Shown in pieces: positions 24,131 to 35,200 of a stretch of DNA of 64,000 bases. Origin of the DNA: Phymorhynchus buccinoides (lineage: Eukaryota; Mollusca; Gastropoda; Neogastropoda; Raphitomidae); the NCBI GenBank assembly GCA_017654935.2, contig CM065704.1, positions 17,252,642-17,316,641 of the forward strand. The letters run 5' to 3'. Position 1 is the first letter of the stretch; the number at the start of each line of letters is the position of its first letter. The notes below the pieces were generated by a model, which saw nothing but the letters and a program-made list of their open reading frames with translations, made no database searches and was not told the origin of the DNA. The position numbers and the translations under genes were made by a program.

Positions 24131-25796
24131 CAGGGGGTGGAGAGAGAGAGAGAGAGAAGCAGAAAATAATAACAATAGGAAACGATAAGAGCTTCAACCA
24201 ATATTTTATGTTAACAACTATCTTTATTATTTGTTCTCATTTTTCAAATAACATTGTTTTTGTTGCGGTTTCAAAAGCTAAATAAAAGAAATGATCAACA
24301 AAATCCCATGCTTCAGATATAAACGTACTGTATAAAAAAAATTCAAATTATGAATGAGAGAGAGAGAATAAATGGAAGCTGTCACAACAGTGATCAAAAT
24401 TCAAACATTAAAAAACAACTATTTGATTAATCAAATATTAAACATGTGCAATCAATTCATGTCCAAACAAAATTAACTTCATATTTTTTTGGTGTACACA
24501 TTATAAAAAAAGAAGCAAAAACATTACTTAATTGAATTTTACTTTAACAAAAAAAGTAGAAAAATGTGCAACATAATTTTCTTTTTACTTACAAAATAAA
24601 AATCTAAACAAAAACGTTTGATCAGAACAAACATTTGACTGGCTATTGAGTAGAAATCCGATTTTTAAAAAAAGTCACTGTTTTTATTAATCAACAAATA
24701 TCGAATGAAAACAATTGAATGAGTAGATCGTCAAAATGTTCTGTTCTTTTGTTGTTGTTTGTTTTCCTTTCTTTACAATAACAACAAGATTCCTATGAAA
24801 AATATTATCAACCTTAGCAACAGAGGGCAAAGTAAAACAGGCTCTCCGAGTACAATCATTGCTATTTTTCTTAGCATCATAATTATTATGGAAGCAGCAA
24901 TATATATATATATACACATTTTTTTACAATTACTTCAGTCAGCTTGAAATGCTTTCTATTAAATTTTGATCACATGAGATTGGATTATCCAAACAATATC
25001 CCAGAAGTGATTACGTAAGTATTTTTTATGTTCAAACATTTTTTTTCTCTCCAAAAATGGAAATGAAAAATTCAGAACCTCAATATATATTTCATAGTTT
25101 TCTAAAGCATGCAATAATGTGAACACTTATTAAAATATTTTTCTGATGGCAAAATCTCAATTTCTTTATATTTCTGTATTCTTTACAGTATTTTAAGCAT
25201 AATGTCATGAATTTCTGAATTATGATCCCCTGTATAATTTTCATCTCCCTATAAAAAATATATTATTACTTAAGCACTAATAATTATTTCAAAATGTAAC
25301 ACACCGAGTATAAGAAAAGAAGCAAAAGTCGGAAAACATATAATGCTTGAATAGAAGCATAAAAAAAGAACCACACACACCAAAAAACACACCCAACAAC
25401 ACCAAAACATAACCCTAAATAACAAAAGAAACAGAAACAGCCTGTACATCTGAGCAAGACAGCAAAATTCAACAAAACTCAGTGAAGCAAAAGTTCTTTG
25501 TGTGGTCAAATAATTACACAAACCACTCAAATAAAAGAATACCATATTAATGTTCTTACAGAAAAACAGAAAAGACTGTTAAATAACCAGCAAAAAATGG
25601 TTCTTCATCAAGTTCATGTGATATTTCTTGCTGCTCCAAAGTCATGTAATAATTCAAACTCATTAGTAGTAACAAAATAATTACAATATACTTAACGAAA
25701 ATGTATAACTGCTTGCATACTTTGCTCTTGTTCAAGTGATCAGCACATTAAGTACAATAGTAAAGATTTTCTACGGGTACACAAAAATCAATGCCT
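24085..25796. other. GA-rich patch then long AT-rich stretch, no gene seen
   Basis: 24085-24160 is GA-rich. The remainder is strongly AT-rich with homopolymer runs and no recognisable protein, RNA gene or element. Confidence 0.5.
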
Positions 25797-25800
25797 TTAA

Positions 25801-26019
25801 CCCTTTCACCGCCAGCCATCTTTGAGCCAAAAAATTCAATTAAAGCTACTTGGCTACAGAAAAGATTTGTTTGCAATATTGTTGGATTTCTCTGTCAATC
25901 CTTACTGCCTTAATTTAGGAACACAATATTATTGAATAACAGACCCTGATTTCAAGAGCTTTTATGACATGGTTGTTAAATCATTGTGGTGCGAAAATTC
26001 GACATTGGCGGTGAAAGGG
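25801..26019. mobile_element. piggyBac-like MITE, copy 1
   Basis: Flanked by TTAA on both sides (25797-25800 and 26020-26023). Starts CCCTTTCACCGCCA and ends TGGCGGTGAAAGGG, a perfect 14-base inverted terminal repeat. TTAA targets and CCCTTT..CTGCCA-like ends are characteristic of piggyBac-family elements. At 219 bases it has no coding capacity. Confidence 0.9.
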
Positions 26020-26023
26020 TTAA

Positions 26024-27129
26024 AAGATTGCATGAGCTCTTAAATATTCACATTATCAAGAATTTGAAGAAGAGCATCTAAAGGAAACAAGCAAAAAGAA
26101 TGGGTCAAAATATTTGCTCTGATATCGACCCCGGTATTCCCTAAAAGATGGGTATGTTGTTGTTGCTGTCGTACCTTGGCTTAAAGACTCCAGGGATCAT
26201 CCCAACAGCCGGAGCACTTGAACACCATGGTACAAATGCACCAGCTAGGGAAGAGAGCATTACGTGTGTGACCGTTTTTGATTACTCCGCCACGTGGGCA
26301 GCCACATTCCGACTCTGGAGGATTTTGGAGACTGATGATGTTATGCTAGGAGCTTGCCTTGGCTGTGACTAGGGAATGAGATAAAGGTGAAGTCTCTAGG
26401 GGAAGACTTTTAAAGTGTTAAATCTTCAATGAGAACATTTTCCTTTAGCCCACTTCTCTAGGTTGTGGGAGATGAGCAACTTTGCTGGCCCCTTTTCATC
26501 TAATAAATTTATATTTTTGCCCGGGTTCTGGCTCGTATGATTGAATGAAATACAAGTGGTAGATTTGCTCTAGATGACAGACAGAGAGAAGTAGGTTTTT
26601 GCATGAAAAGTACAAAACTTCCACTCTCATCAGTCTGACCAAAGGGTTCAGAATTATTTGTAATTCTGTACGGCCATGGCAGGATTTTGAACTCACCACA
26701 AGAAAATTGTCCAACACACACAAAAGTCAATGAACACAAAGGACTGAACAGTTGAATCAAAATGATTTAGCATCTATAAACTTGTTGGTAGCAAATTGTG
26801 AAGATAAAAATCATCAATAATAACGGGAAAAGGGCTTAAAGGCGAATAGTTTACGGACGAAAGCAAAAACGTGCTTCCATCTTGGCGCATGCGCATATCC
26901 CCCCCCCCCCCCCCCCCCCCCACTCTGGAGATGCGTCAAGAGAGCCTACGCAAGATGTAGGAAGGGGGAGAGATTGGAAGGGGTTCAGGCTATCTGCATG
27001 ACTATCAAACTTTCGCACTATTTGTTTACGGGAAAGTATTCGCGCTATTTGTATGTTTGCGTTAATTGACGGTAGTCGCCCACTGGACTGGCCAGGTGTC
27101 TTGACTCTCGAGGCCTGTGTTGGTCGGGA
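26024..27129. other. No recognised gene; poly-C at about 26899-26920
   Basis: A moderately GC-rich block at 26100-26400 has a 74-codon open frame without family resemblance. A poly-C run follows 'catgcgcatatc'. Sequence at 26838-26865 and 27016-27060 carries similar words ('gcgaatagtttacgg', 'tattcgcgctattt'), perhaps the ends of another small element. Confidence 0.35.
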
Positions 27130-27785
27130 GTGAGATGGGAGTGCTGCTGCTTGAATGAATTAATGAAAAAGATTGATTGGATGATGGAAATGATCATTAA
27201 GCTGACCGCTAGAGAGGAGACCTTGAACTTGAAATTGAAAGTTGATGTTGCGGAAGAGAAGATTGAGGAAATTGTGGAGAAGAAGGTGTTTGAGGCCCTG
27301 GAAGAAGAAAGATAAAAAAGAAAAGAGAAAAAAATCATAATAGTAAACTTGAAAGAAAGTCCCAAGAGCTCTGTTGATGAGAGAAAACAGGATGACTTGA
27401 CACAGGCCAAAACACTGATGAAAAAATTGTTGATGTGAGTGACATTGATTTGAGTGAGCCAGTGCGATTAGGGAGAGAACGGGGAAACAGGCCTAGGATG
27501 CTTAAACTGACAGTGAACAGTGAAAATAAAAATAAAGAAATATTGAAACATGCCCCTAAACGGGACGAACAACAGACTGATCAATCCAAGAGGGTTTACA
27601 TTAATGCAGACTACGCATCAAAGGAAAGGGAAATGTACAAAGCACTGCGATTGGAGAAGAAGGAGAGAGAAAAGAAAGGTGAAAAGAATCTTGTGATAAG
27701 GCATGGGAAAGTGGTAGAGAAGTCAGAGATAGAGAAAGCTAACCCCAAGAGTGCCAAACCGTCTGGCAGTGCTTCAGGCCATTGA
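27130..27785 (+). pseudogene. LINE ORF1-like remnant
   Basis: A coiled-coil-like acidic/basic segment (LKLKVDVAEEKIEEIVEKKV, then a stop) is followed after a break by a 116-codon frame at 27435-27785. That frame contains VRLGRERGNRPRMLKL, ILKHAPKRDEQ, KRVYINADYASKEREMYKAL and GEKNLVIRHGKVV. The order 'R.g....RP..lKl... / IL..A..lr / VYI..D....ERe....L / G..nLvIr.gkIv' is that of ORF1 proteins in CR1/L2-like LINEs. It is broken, so not functional. Confidence 0.65.
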
Positions 27786-27799
27786 CTGACAAACTCGGA

Positions 27800-29206
27800 A
27801 GATGTACATATAGTGTGAATAAAAGATTCTTTTTCTTTTTGTGAAAATTCTAAAGGTAAGTTTGAATGGAAACACTGTAATATAGAAACTGATGATTCAA
27901 TTACTGTTGTATATAGCAATGTGGATAGTTTAAAAACCCCAAAAAACCCAGATGAGCTATAATGTCGTATTGAAGATTTGAAACCAGCCATTATTGGCCT
28001 CACAGAAATTCTTCCTAAACATAGAGGACAAAACAACATTAACAAGAATATTACTGATGTAGAGTTAGGTATTAAAGGTTGTACTCTTTTTTAGAAAGTA
28101 TAACCCCCACAGAGGAGTGGCAATCTGGATAGAAGATTCTCTGAATGTTAGACAATGTAAAATAAATGATTTTAATGTCCAGGAGAGTGTTTAGTGTGAA
28201 TTTAAAACCACTAATAATGAAAATGTGCTTATTGGTTGCGTGTACAAGAGTCCAAATTCGAATAAGGAAAATGTAGATAACCTATGCAAACTCTTGAAAT
28301 CAAATAAAGTATCACAGTAAAATAAAGTGTGTGTTCAGAGATTTTAACAATCCAAATATTAAATGGCAGGGACAGTGGACAAGTGGGGAAGATAGTGATT
28401 TCATAGAATGTTTTAAGGGATGCCTACCTCATACAAAAAGTCATGAAACCAACACGAAATAGGCTTGGACAAAACTCTAATATTCTAGACTTAGTTCTTG
28501 TCAACAGTGAGGGATTAGTGTCTGATATCATTCATTGTGACCCCTTCAGAAAAAGTGACCACGACGTACTTGTCTTTAAGTTGTATGTCAAAAAAAGTAA
28601 AACTGTACATAAAAGACAATACAATTTTAATTTAAAGAAAGGAAGTTATTCTGAACTTGGTCAGAAGTACTTGACGAAAATGTGAATAAGTCCTGGAACA
28701 ATATAAAAGAATCAATTACTGTTTTAATGGACAAGTACAATAATATCTGTATTGTTAAAAAAATTGGGACTTTCCTGATGTTGCACTGTCTCTGGGCAAA
28801 TTGCCCCCAGGATCGTTCCCACCATCTTTATATCTACTAATGTCCCATATGTGTCTGTTTCAGACCGGAGGACGTTAAGCTTTTCTTCTTAATGGACAAG
28901 TTTATGCCAAACGTGAATTAAAATACTAAAAAAAAGGAAACCACTGTGGATGAATAGAAAAGCTAAGAGATTAATAAATAAAAAACATAAGGCTTATAGG
29001 AATTTTCTTAGAAGAAAAAGAGGATATCGGTATGTATTACATTAAAATTATAAATAAATGTACAAAGGCAATAAAAAGAGCAAAGAAGAATTCTGAAAAA
29101 GGTAGCACATGACTTTAAAGCTAATCAGAAACAATTTTGGAAACCCCGGAGGCTGTGACGAAAAAAATAGATAATTTAGACCCTTCTAAAGCACAAGGAC
29201 CAGATT
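27800..29206 (+). pseudogene. LINE endonuclease and RT N-terminus, heavily decayed
   Basis: Short frames read VYSNVDSLKTPKNPDEL, CRIEDLKPAIIGLTEILPKH, LDLVLVNSEGLVSDI and KSDHDVLVFKLYV (the SDH motif of apurinic-like endonucleases). After the insertion of the short element at 28737, KKPLWMNRKAKRLINKKHKA and KIDNLDPSKAQGPDCIP mark the start of the RT. Many stops and frameshifts. The RT core is absent: the sequence jumps at about 29206 into a different LINE 3' end. Confidence 0.75.
28737..28888 (+). mobile_element. Short dispersed element, copy 2, with 13-bp target duplication
   Basis: TTAATGGACAAGT occurs at 28724-28736 and again at 28889-28901, exactly bracketing 152 bases that share the family core with 21549-21685 and 44378-44512. 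The host LINE reading resumes on the far side (LMDK then FMPN). The short length, non-LTR-like target duplication and pyrimidine-rich end (CTTTTCTTC) suggest a SINE-type insertion. Confidence 0.9.
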
Positions 29207-29700
29207 GCATTCCACGCTCTGATCATATAACACCTCATCTTCGTAACTTGCACTGGCTTCCAGTAGAGGCTAGAATCAAGTATAAAATAGCTTGCCTCTG
29301 TTTCGGTGCTGTTCACTCTTCTGGTCCTGTCTATCTCTCCGAACTAGTAACTGTCTACACACCTGTTCGTTCCATACGTTCTTCCTCTGTCAGCTGCACA
29401 CCCAATGTTCCTCGGGTCCACACGAAATCTTTTGGTGAACGATCCTTCTACTATTTAGCACCTCACTTATGGAATTCCCTCCCACAACATGTCCACTCAT
29501 CCGACTCTATCTCCGCCTTTCGCTCTGCCCTTAAAACTCACTTGTTTTGGACATATGATTGATTAGTGTTTGTGTGTGAGGTGGGGGTGGGGAGTCCGTT
29601 TCATTGCAGAAATCTTGTAAAAATGTATTTATAATTAATTTATTATTCGTAAGTTGTATGTAGAATGTCTACGTTTTGTAAACTTTAAATGCTTGTAAAT
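29207..29700 (+). pseudogene. L2-like LINE 3' fragment joined to the first LINE
   Basis: The frame to 29562 contains ITPHLRNLHWLPVEARIKYK, VYLSELVTVYTPVRSIRSSS, FGERSFYYLAPHLWNSLPQH and SAFRSALKTHLFWTYD followed by a stop. This is the typical C-terminus of L2/CR1-type RTs (LHWLPv..Ri.yKi ... G.R.F...aP.lWNsLP ... FK..LKTHLF). It sits in frame with the preceding 'GPDCIP', which is unlikely to be the original junction because the whole RT core is missing. Confidence 0.75.
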
Positions 29701-29899
29701 GAGGTAGAAGGGTTCTTGAAAAAATTGTCTATTATATAATTAGTCATGTAACAGGCATGTCGATGGCAGTATGATTTTATTTCAAGTTGCAGTATATAAT
29801 TATTGTATCCAAACTTGATTGAGAATGTGAATGTGGTCTATGTTTCTTCTTAGAATTTTCATATACAGATATATGTGGTTCTTCAAATTGGTAAAAAGT

Positions 29900-30253
29900 T
29901 GTAAAGATCTAAAGTACCGTGATAGATTAAAATTGTTAAGCTTACATTCACTAAAGGTAAGGCGGATATGAGATGACCTCATCTAAATGTACAACATTTT
30001 TCACAACTTAGATGACATCAGTTTTGAGTCTCTCTTCTCACCATCCTTGTCTAACACAACTAGAAACCAAGAGGGGAAAGTTCAAATTCAACGGTATAAC
30101 ACTAACAAACGTAAGCATTTATTCAGTAACAGAGTTGCTAACTCCTGGAAGTCACTGCCACCTGAACTAAAAAATGCACCATCTACTAACGCCTTCAAAC
30201 ATCTACTTGACACAAATGAACATTTTAGTGAAATGTTTTATGATTATGATTGA
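29900..30253 (+). pseudogene. CR1-like LINE C-terminal remnant
   Basis: Reads KDLKYRDRLKLLSLHSLKVR, then NIFHNLDDISFESLFSP, HLFSNRVANSWKSLPPELKN and NAFKHLLDTN, matching CR1-type C-termini. It is probably the true 3' end of the LINE that starts at 27130, separated from it by the L2-like fragment. Confidence 0.65.
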
Positions 30254-30335
30254 AATTGCAATCACAGTTGTTGTTTTTCGCATGCAAAAGCAACCTAATT
30301 AAAGGGGGGGGGGGGGATATTTGGATGGGACGTTT

Positions 30336-30372
30336 TATAAACCGCGAGGCTTAGGCAGAAGCAAGTCCCTTT
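30336..30372. repeat. Motif shared with 48492-48532
   Basis: TATAAACCGCGAGGCTTAGG followed by 'cagaagcaagtccct' resembles 'tataggccgcgaggcctaggctgagaaagcctgtccct' at 48492-48532. Both copies precede or sit beside simple repeats, as expected for the 3' end of a dispersed element. Confidence 0.5.
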
Positions 30373-30493
<121 letters not shown>

Positions 30494-31025
30494 ACTTGAG
30501 GAAGGTTTCCATTACCTCGCCAAATTCTCTAGAAATTAAGTGCGCAGTGATGACGTGGTGTGGTCTTCATAACGCGCGATGGGGGCCTTGGTGTGTCTTC
30601 AGCTTGAAGGAGTCTGGAGTGTGGTGTTTCTAGTTATCCTCTTCTGTTGATTCTTTTCCCCTTCAAACATTGTGACTGTGTTGCTTTATTTCGTACATTT
30701 TAACATATTTTGTGTTCACATTAGAGGTCCTTTGTATCGACATAGAACTTAGTAGCAAATAATTATGATAGTTGGATTTTTATGGAATCTGACAATTAGA
30801 CCTTTTTATAACAAGGTTTTTGTTTTATGTTGTCATTTTCTGATGATAAATGTCTTGTTTGTGTTAACTTTTGACATTGGTTGCATGTCGGTTATGATTG
30901 AAAGTGGATGTCAGTCACCCTCGATTAAAATTATGTTGCCCTTGTCAAACGACAATCATAACATACATGAACGAAACAAACAGTAAACTGATTCCACGCT
31001 TAGTAGGCCAAATTTGCCAACAGTT

Positions 31026-31572
31026 AAAGGGGCACCTTGACGGATGAGTTATTGCAAGAAGCAAGTCGAGATGACCAGGAAAACACCCTTTACAGAGATC
31101 CCAACCCTCACTTTGCTCTGGTTTCCTAGAAATCAAACCATCAAAATCGGCGATTCCTCCTTTGCTGGAAGTCAAATTCTTTCAGCGATCACCAAGAAAT
31201 CTTCCCTTTTTAATGGCCGCCTGAGTTTAGACCAAATCGTTTGCATGAAATGTTCACAATACAAGTCTTATTAAAACATTTATACAGTTTACATAAAGGA
31301 GTTTCGCTCACAAGGAAAAATAGCTCCTTTTTTTTTTTTTACTGCACTACAATTAAAGAAAAGCTTCAACCACAATGAGAGGCCTCCATCCACCCCATCC
31401 AAAATGGCTTCTCTCTCCGGCATCTCCGCCAAGGAGGAATCGCCGTTTTGACGGTTTGATTTATAGGAAACCAGAGCAAAAAGTGAGTGTTCCGATCCTT
31501 GAAAAGGCTGTCTTTCTGGTGACCTCGACGTGTTTCTTGCAAAAGCTCATCCATCAGAGCCCACCTTTATAG
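31026..31572. mobile_element. Long-arm foldback element (MITE-like), copy 1
   Basis: The left arm (about 31026-31170) and right arm (about 31413-31572) are inverted copies about 150 bases long. GCTCTGGTTTCCTAGAAATC on the left pairs with 'gatttataggaaaccagagc' on the right, and GGCGATTCCTCCTT with AAGGAGGAATCGCC. The middle holds 'aaggagtttcgctcac', a T-run and 'actgcactacaattaa'. It lies about 170 bases downstream of the receptor stop at 31742. No ORF of its own. Confidence 0.85.
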
Positions 31573-31741
31573 CAGTTTCTTACAATTCTGTTACCTTCTA
31601 AAACTCGTCGCCTTTGTGTTAAAGTATATGGATAAACTTGGAAACAAAATTGATTGTAGCCTCTTTTTTCATTTAAATTTAATAAATTTTCCTGAGAGAA
31701 CATGTACAGAATAAAAGTTAAGGCACACTTTAAAAAAAAGT

Positions 31742-34700
31742 TTACTGATAATCAGGGAGCTCAGCATGAGATTCCAACCATTTCATAAGTTTTCTATCAC
31801 TTGTTTGTCTCCTTTTCTCGGCAATCGTGTTGAAAGTATACATGAAAGGGTTGATGGCAGAGTTTAAAGGTAAAACAAACACTGACAAGACCACGCTCAT
31901 TTCTCCAGGAATGGGAACACCACCCAGTGCCAGCATACCACACACGCCGATGGGAAACCAGCACAGGAAATCTGTCACAGCGATAGTGATCAACCTTTTA
32001 GCTATCGCCTTGTCATTTGAAACTCTGGTGGAAGTCAGTTTCATGTCACTGTCCTGCACTGTCCAATATATGAACGCCTGACCTATAGAGATAAGTAAAA
32101 ATAATGCAAAATTAAACATAATTAAAACGCCTACTGAATAAAACCTCCCTTTAAAACTTTGTCTCCTAACCGACAAGGGAATGCAAAGTCCTGTTTGACT
32201 GTAGAATGCCCAGTGTGATGTTATGGGAAGTAAAGGTATCAAGGCTAAAGAAAAGCCAACCAACCAGCTAAACAGACACGCTAATGCTGCTGATTTTCTA
32301 TTAAACCTTTTAGAACTGAATGGAAAGCGAAGGACAATAAGTCTGTCTAGCGTAATGAACCAGATGATCAAAGCTGAAACTTCATTTGACAACAGAGACA
32401 AAAATCCTGCAGCTTTACATGTCATGCTGTTTCTCCAAGAATACTCGTTGTGAAGATATCTTCCTCTGAAGTGCTGGTCAGCCATGCCAATCACAGCAAC
32501 GTAGAACCCCATTAGAAAGTCAGCCATTGGCAGGTTGGTGACAAATACACCAAAGCCACTGGAAGACGCCATCTTCTTTACAAACAAACGTGCACAGAAA
32601 CAGAAGACATTACCAGTCAACGTCAGACAGGCCATCAGCCACAGAAACACTCGGTATGCCCATGACTGCAACAGATCTTCGCAGGAGGAAATATCATCTT
32701 TGGGTGCTAGGCACCCAGAGCTATCAAAATTAAGTGGAAGCATTTCAGTGCAGCAAAGTTTATAGTTTTGGGTAGATATAAATCTTAGTTTAAAGAGATC
32801 CTGAAATATGTCTGGTGAGAATGTTTGAATGGGACTGTTATCCATGTGTAAGTCATGTAACTCTGGAGTGAACTGGAATCCCTCGGGGCTGATGGTGTGG
32901 ATGGAAGTTGCCGTTATGTTCAGTGTGTGCAGTGCAGGGAACAGGGAGAGGACAGTGGTGTCCAGAACAGTGAGTAAGGTGTGGGCCATGTGCAGCACTG
33001 TGAGGGCAGTGTGCTGGTCAGCAGAGGAAAAGTTAGTGTGCAGAGTTGACAGAGGGTTGCTAGACAAGAACAATGTTTGCAGATTGTCCAGTCCAAGGAC
33101 AGATGTCAAATGCACGGACTGCAGTTGGTTATTTCTTAGATCTAAAACCCTGAGATTCCTTAAATAAACGTTAGGCAGAGACGTCAGGGAACAGCGTGCA
33201 AGGATTAGGCTAATGAGAAGGCTGTTGTTGGTAATGTCATGAAGTGTCATCCCTGACCCTGTGCCATCCAGAAAGCGGAGCCCAGGAAAGAGAGCTGAAT
33301 GGAAAGGCTTAGGGCACAGAAAATTGTGACCCTGACAAATGCAGTTCACAGGACAGGTTATGCCACACGCCAATTCATCATCATGCAGTGGACAGTGAGG
33401 CCAGCCGTCACACATGTGGTCACTGTCTAGACACATTTGTGAACGTCGGCATTGAAACAGACCAGGACATTTAAAATGTTCACAATGGTCTTCGTCCTGA
33501 TTATCAAAACAATCGTTTAATCCATTGCATCGTGTGTAGACAGGCAGACAATCATTGAAGTCACCAGGACAACGGAAGTGGGTATCAGGACAAGACTCAT
33601 TGGACTTCATAGATCTGGATATGAACTCGGCAATGCCATTAAACCTGACTAAAGCAGGAGATGGGAGCGGCTGGTGACGCACATACGTAAATTTCGTAAT
33701 AGCACCACAGTTCTTTTCGTCTGATTCATCTCTGCAGTGAAACACGTTGTCGCAGTACAGGTGAAAGGGTAGGCACTGGCCATTGCTGCAGGTAAACCCC
33801 TTAGTGCAGGTAGAATGCCTACAGAAGGATTCATCACTGTCATCACCACAATCAGCTATGAAGTCACATGCTAAAGTGTACGAGAGTTCAGTTGAGCCCT
33901 CAGTACAAGCAAATGTACCTATGCAATAGCTATGGTGATTCTGTGATTCTATTGCTTCAGTATATGACAATCTGCTCGATGAAGCAGATACGAGTGACCA
34001 TTGCTGATCACAGAGTTTGTAATGGTTGGACCCACAAAGAAGAAAAGTATGTGAAACATGACCCTCCTGGCATTCAGCCATAGAGTATTGTCTTGGTTTA
34101 AATGCAATATTAGTCGTGTTCACTGATATTGTATTTGATCTATAATGCTTAGATGAGGAGTTGCCATTTGCAAATTGACACATTGTACCATACGAAAATA
34201 GTAGTGCAGGATTTGGAGTTTTGCACGATTGACCTACTAGGCCTTTACCAAAATTATCTATTCTTGTGCTTTGAGTATGGTAACATACCTTTGAAATATA
34301 ATCTGGGCGTACGTCGTACTCCCAAGCATGGTGTAAGACTTTTCTGTGATTACTGACCAGCGCATGTCTGTACATCTTTGGTAATGTAATGTCATTAGAG
34401 TACATGCCAGCCCAAAGTCTGTCAAGCCCAAATGGGTGCACTTTAATTGTGTTTCTTAAGATAGCAGTCCAATTATGGATACATGTAGGGTAGATCTGTT
34501 GGCTTTGTATTGACTCACAGTACTCCCAAGCCCTCTTATTTAAATCCTTTGTATCACCAATGAATCCTGTCAACCTGATGATAATTTTATAGCAACGGTT
34601 ACACACAGAAATCAGTCCATCACACTGGGGACTGCTGAATGGACAATCTCCTGTTTCATCCCGTCCATCTTCACATTCAGTCTTCAAATTACAATAGAGA

Positions 34701-35200
34701 TGATGACGAAAACGGTTGTACCGATCAACAGAGCAGTTCCACGTTTGGAACCTACGAACAGGCTTTTCACTCTCGTTGAAAAACGAAAAGAAAAGTTTAA
34801 AGCAAACTACCAACTTGCATTTATTAACATTGGCAGTGATAACGAGTCGCTCTGCTGGAAACATATGAGCAACATCAGCCTCCGCAGTAATTCTGTCCCA
34901 TAGTTTTCGTTTAATTAGTGTATAAGATCCCAAATAGTGACGCCTGTAATGACAATGCAAAGAAACGGTGAGGATATTGTAAGTGTATTCCTTGAAACTG
35001 GTGACTACAGTGTTTTTGGCAGGTACAGGCACACTTATCTCCACAGATCCAGCACCACTATGGTTTCGTCCCAGAAATATAAAACCAGAAGCTGGTGTTG
35101 TCATAACAATGAAAGAATCTGTTTTGTTGCAATAGCATTTAGAAAACACAAAATCTGATGGACATACACACACAGCGTAAGACTTTAATAACCATAGCAT
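31742..35200 (-). CDS. GRL101-like receptor: C-lectin-like, LDL-A, LRR and class A seven-helix domains
   Basis: One uninterrupted frame of 1152 codons. In order: short hydrophobic N-terminus; CUB-like beta-rich region (about 40-145); LDL-receptor class A repeat (155-187, CEDGRDETGDC); degenerate C-type-lectin-like region (200-310); Cys-containing linker; four more LDL-A repeats (426-460, 465-498, 537-573, 578-612), each with the acidic calcium-binding end (for example DDSDESFC); LRR N-cap (CPVNCICQGHNFLC); about five leucine-rich repeats (660-815); LRR C-cap; seven helices. Class A landmarks are intact: GN in TM1, NLPMAD in TM2, DRL at 952-954 for DRY, CWFP at 1080-1083 and NPFMY at 1117-1121. 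This plan matches the molluscan LDL-A/LRR receptor GRL101 and resembles relaxin receptors, so a G-protein-coupled receptor for an extracellular ligand is likely. ATG at 35200 fits the frame, but the signal peptide is weak, so an upstream exon is possible. A diverged paralogue lies head-to-head at 39494. Confidence 0.9.
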   Translation of the reverse strand: MLWLLKSYAVCVCPSDFVFSKCYCNKTDSFIVMTTPASGFIFLGRNHSGAGSVEISVPVPAKNTVVTSFKEYTYNILTVSLHCHYRRHYLGSYTLIKRKLWDRITAEADVAHMFPAERLVITANVNKCKLVVCFKLFFSFFNESEKPVRRFQTWNCSVDRYNRFRHHLYCNLKTECEDGRDETGDCPFSSPQCDGLISVCNRCYKIIIRLTGFIGDTKDLNKRAWEYCESIQSQQIYPTCIHNWTAILRNTIKVHPFGLDRLWAGMYSNDITLPKMYRHALVSNHRKVLHHAWEYDVRPDYISKVCYHTQSTRIDNFGKGLVGQSCKTPNPALLFSYGTMCQFANGNSSSKHYRSNTISVNTTNIAFKPRQYSMAECQEGHVSHTFLLCGSNHYKLCDQQWSLVSASSSRLSYTEAIESQNHHSYCIGTFACTEGSTELSYTLACDFIADCGDDSDESFCRHSTCTKGFTCSNGQCLPFHLYCDNVFHCRDESDEKNCGAITKFTYVRHQPLPSPALVRFNGIAEFISRSMKSNESCPDTHFRCPGDFNDCLPVYTRCNGLNDCFDNQDEDHCEHFKCPGLFQCRRSQMCLDSDHMCDGWPHCPLHDDELACGITCPVNCICQGHNFLCPKPFHSALFPGLRFLDGTGSGMTLHDITNNSLLISLILARCSLTSLPNVYLRNLRVLDLRNNQLQSVHLTSVLGLDNLQTLFLSSNPLSTLHTNFSSADQHTALTVLHMAHTLLTVLDTTVLSLFPALHTLNITATSIHTISPEGFQFTPELHDLHMDNSPIQTFSPDIFQDLFKLRFISTQNYKLCCTEMLPLNFDSSGCLAPKDDISSCEDLLQSWAYRVFLWLMACLTLTGNVFCFCARLFVKKMASSSGFGVFVTNLPMADFLMGFYVAVIGMADQHFRGRYLHNEYSWRNSMTCKAAGFLSLLSNEVSALIIWFITLDRLIVLRFPFSSKRFNRKSAALACLFSWLVGFSLALIPLLPITSHWAFYSQTGLCIPLSVRRQSFKGRFYSVGVLIMFNFALFLLISIGQAFIYWTVQDSDMKLTSTRVSNDKAIAKRLITIAVTDFLCWFPIGVCGMLALGGVPIPGEMSVVLSVFVLPLNSAINPFMYTFNTIAEKRRQTSDRKLMKWLESHAELPDYQ

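Noticed and set aside
26148..26372. 74-codon frame as a gene
   Set aside because: No similarity recognised, no splice or poly(A) context, and nearby repeats; left as unassigned sequence.
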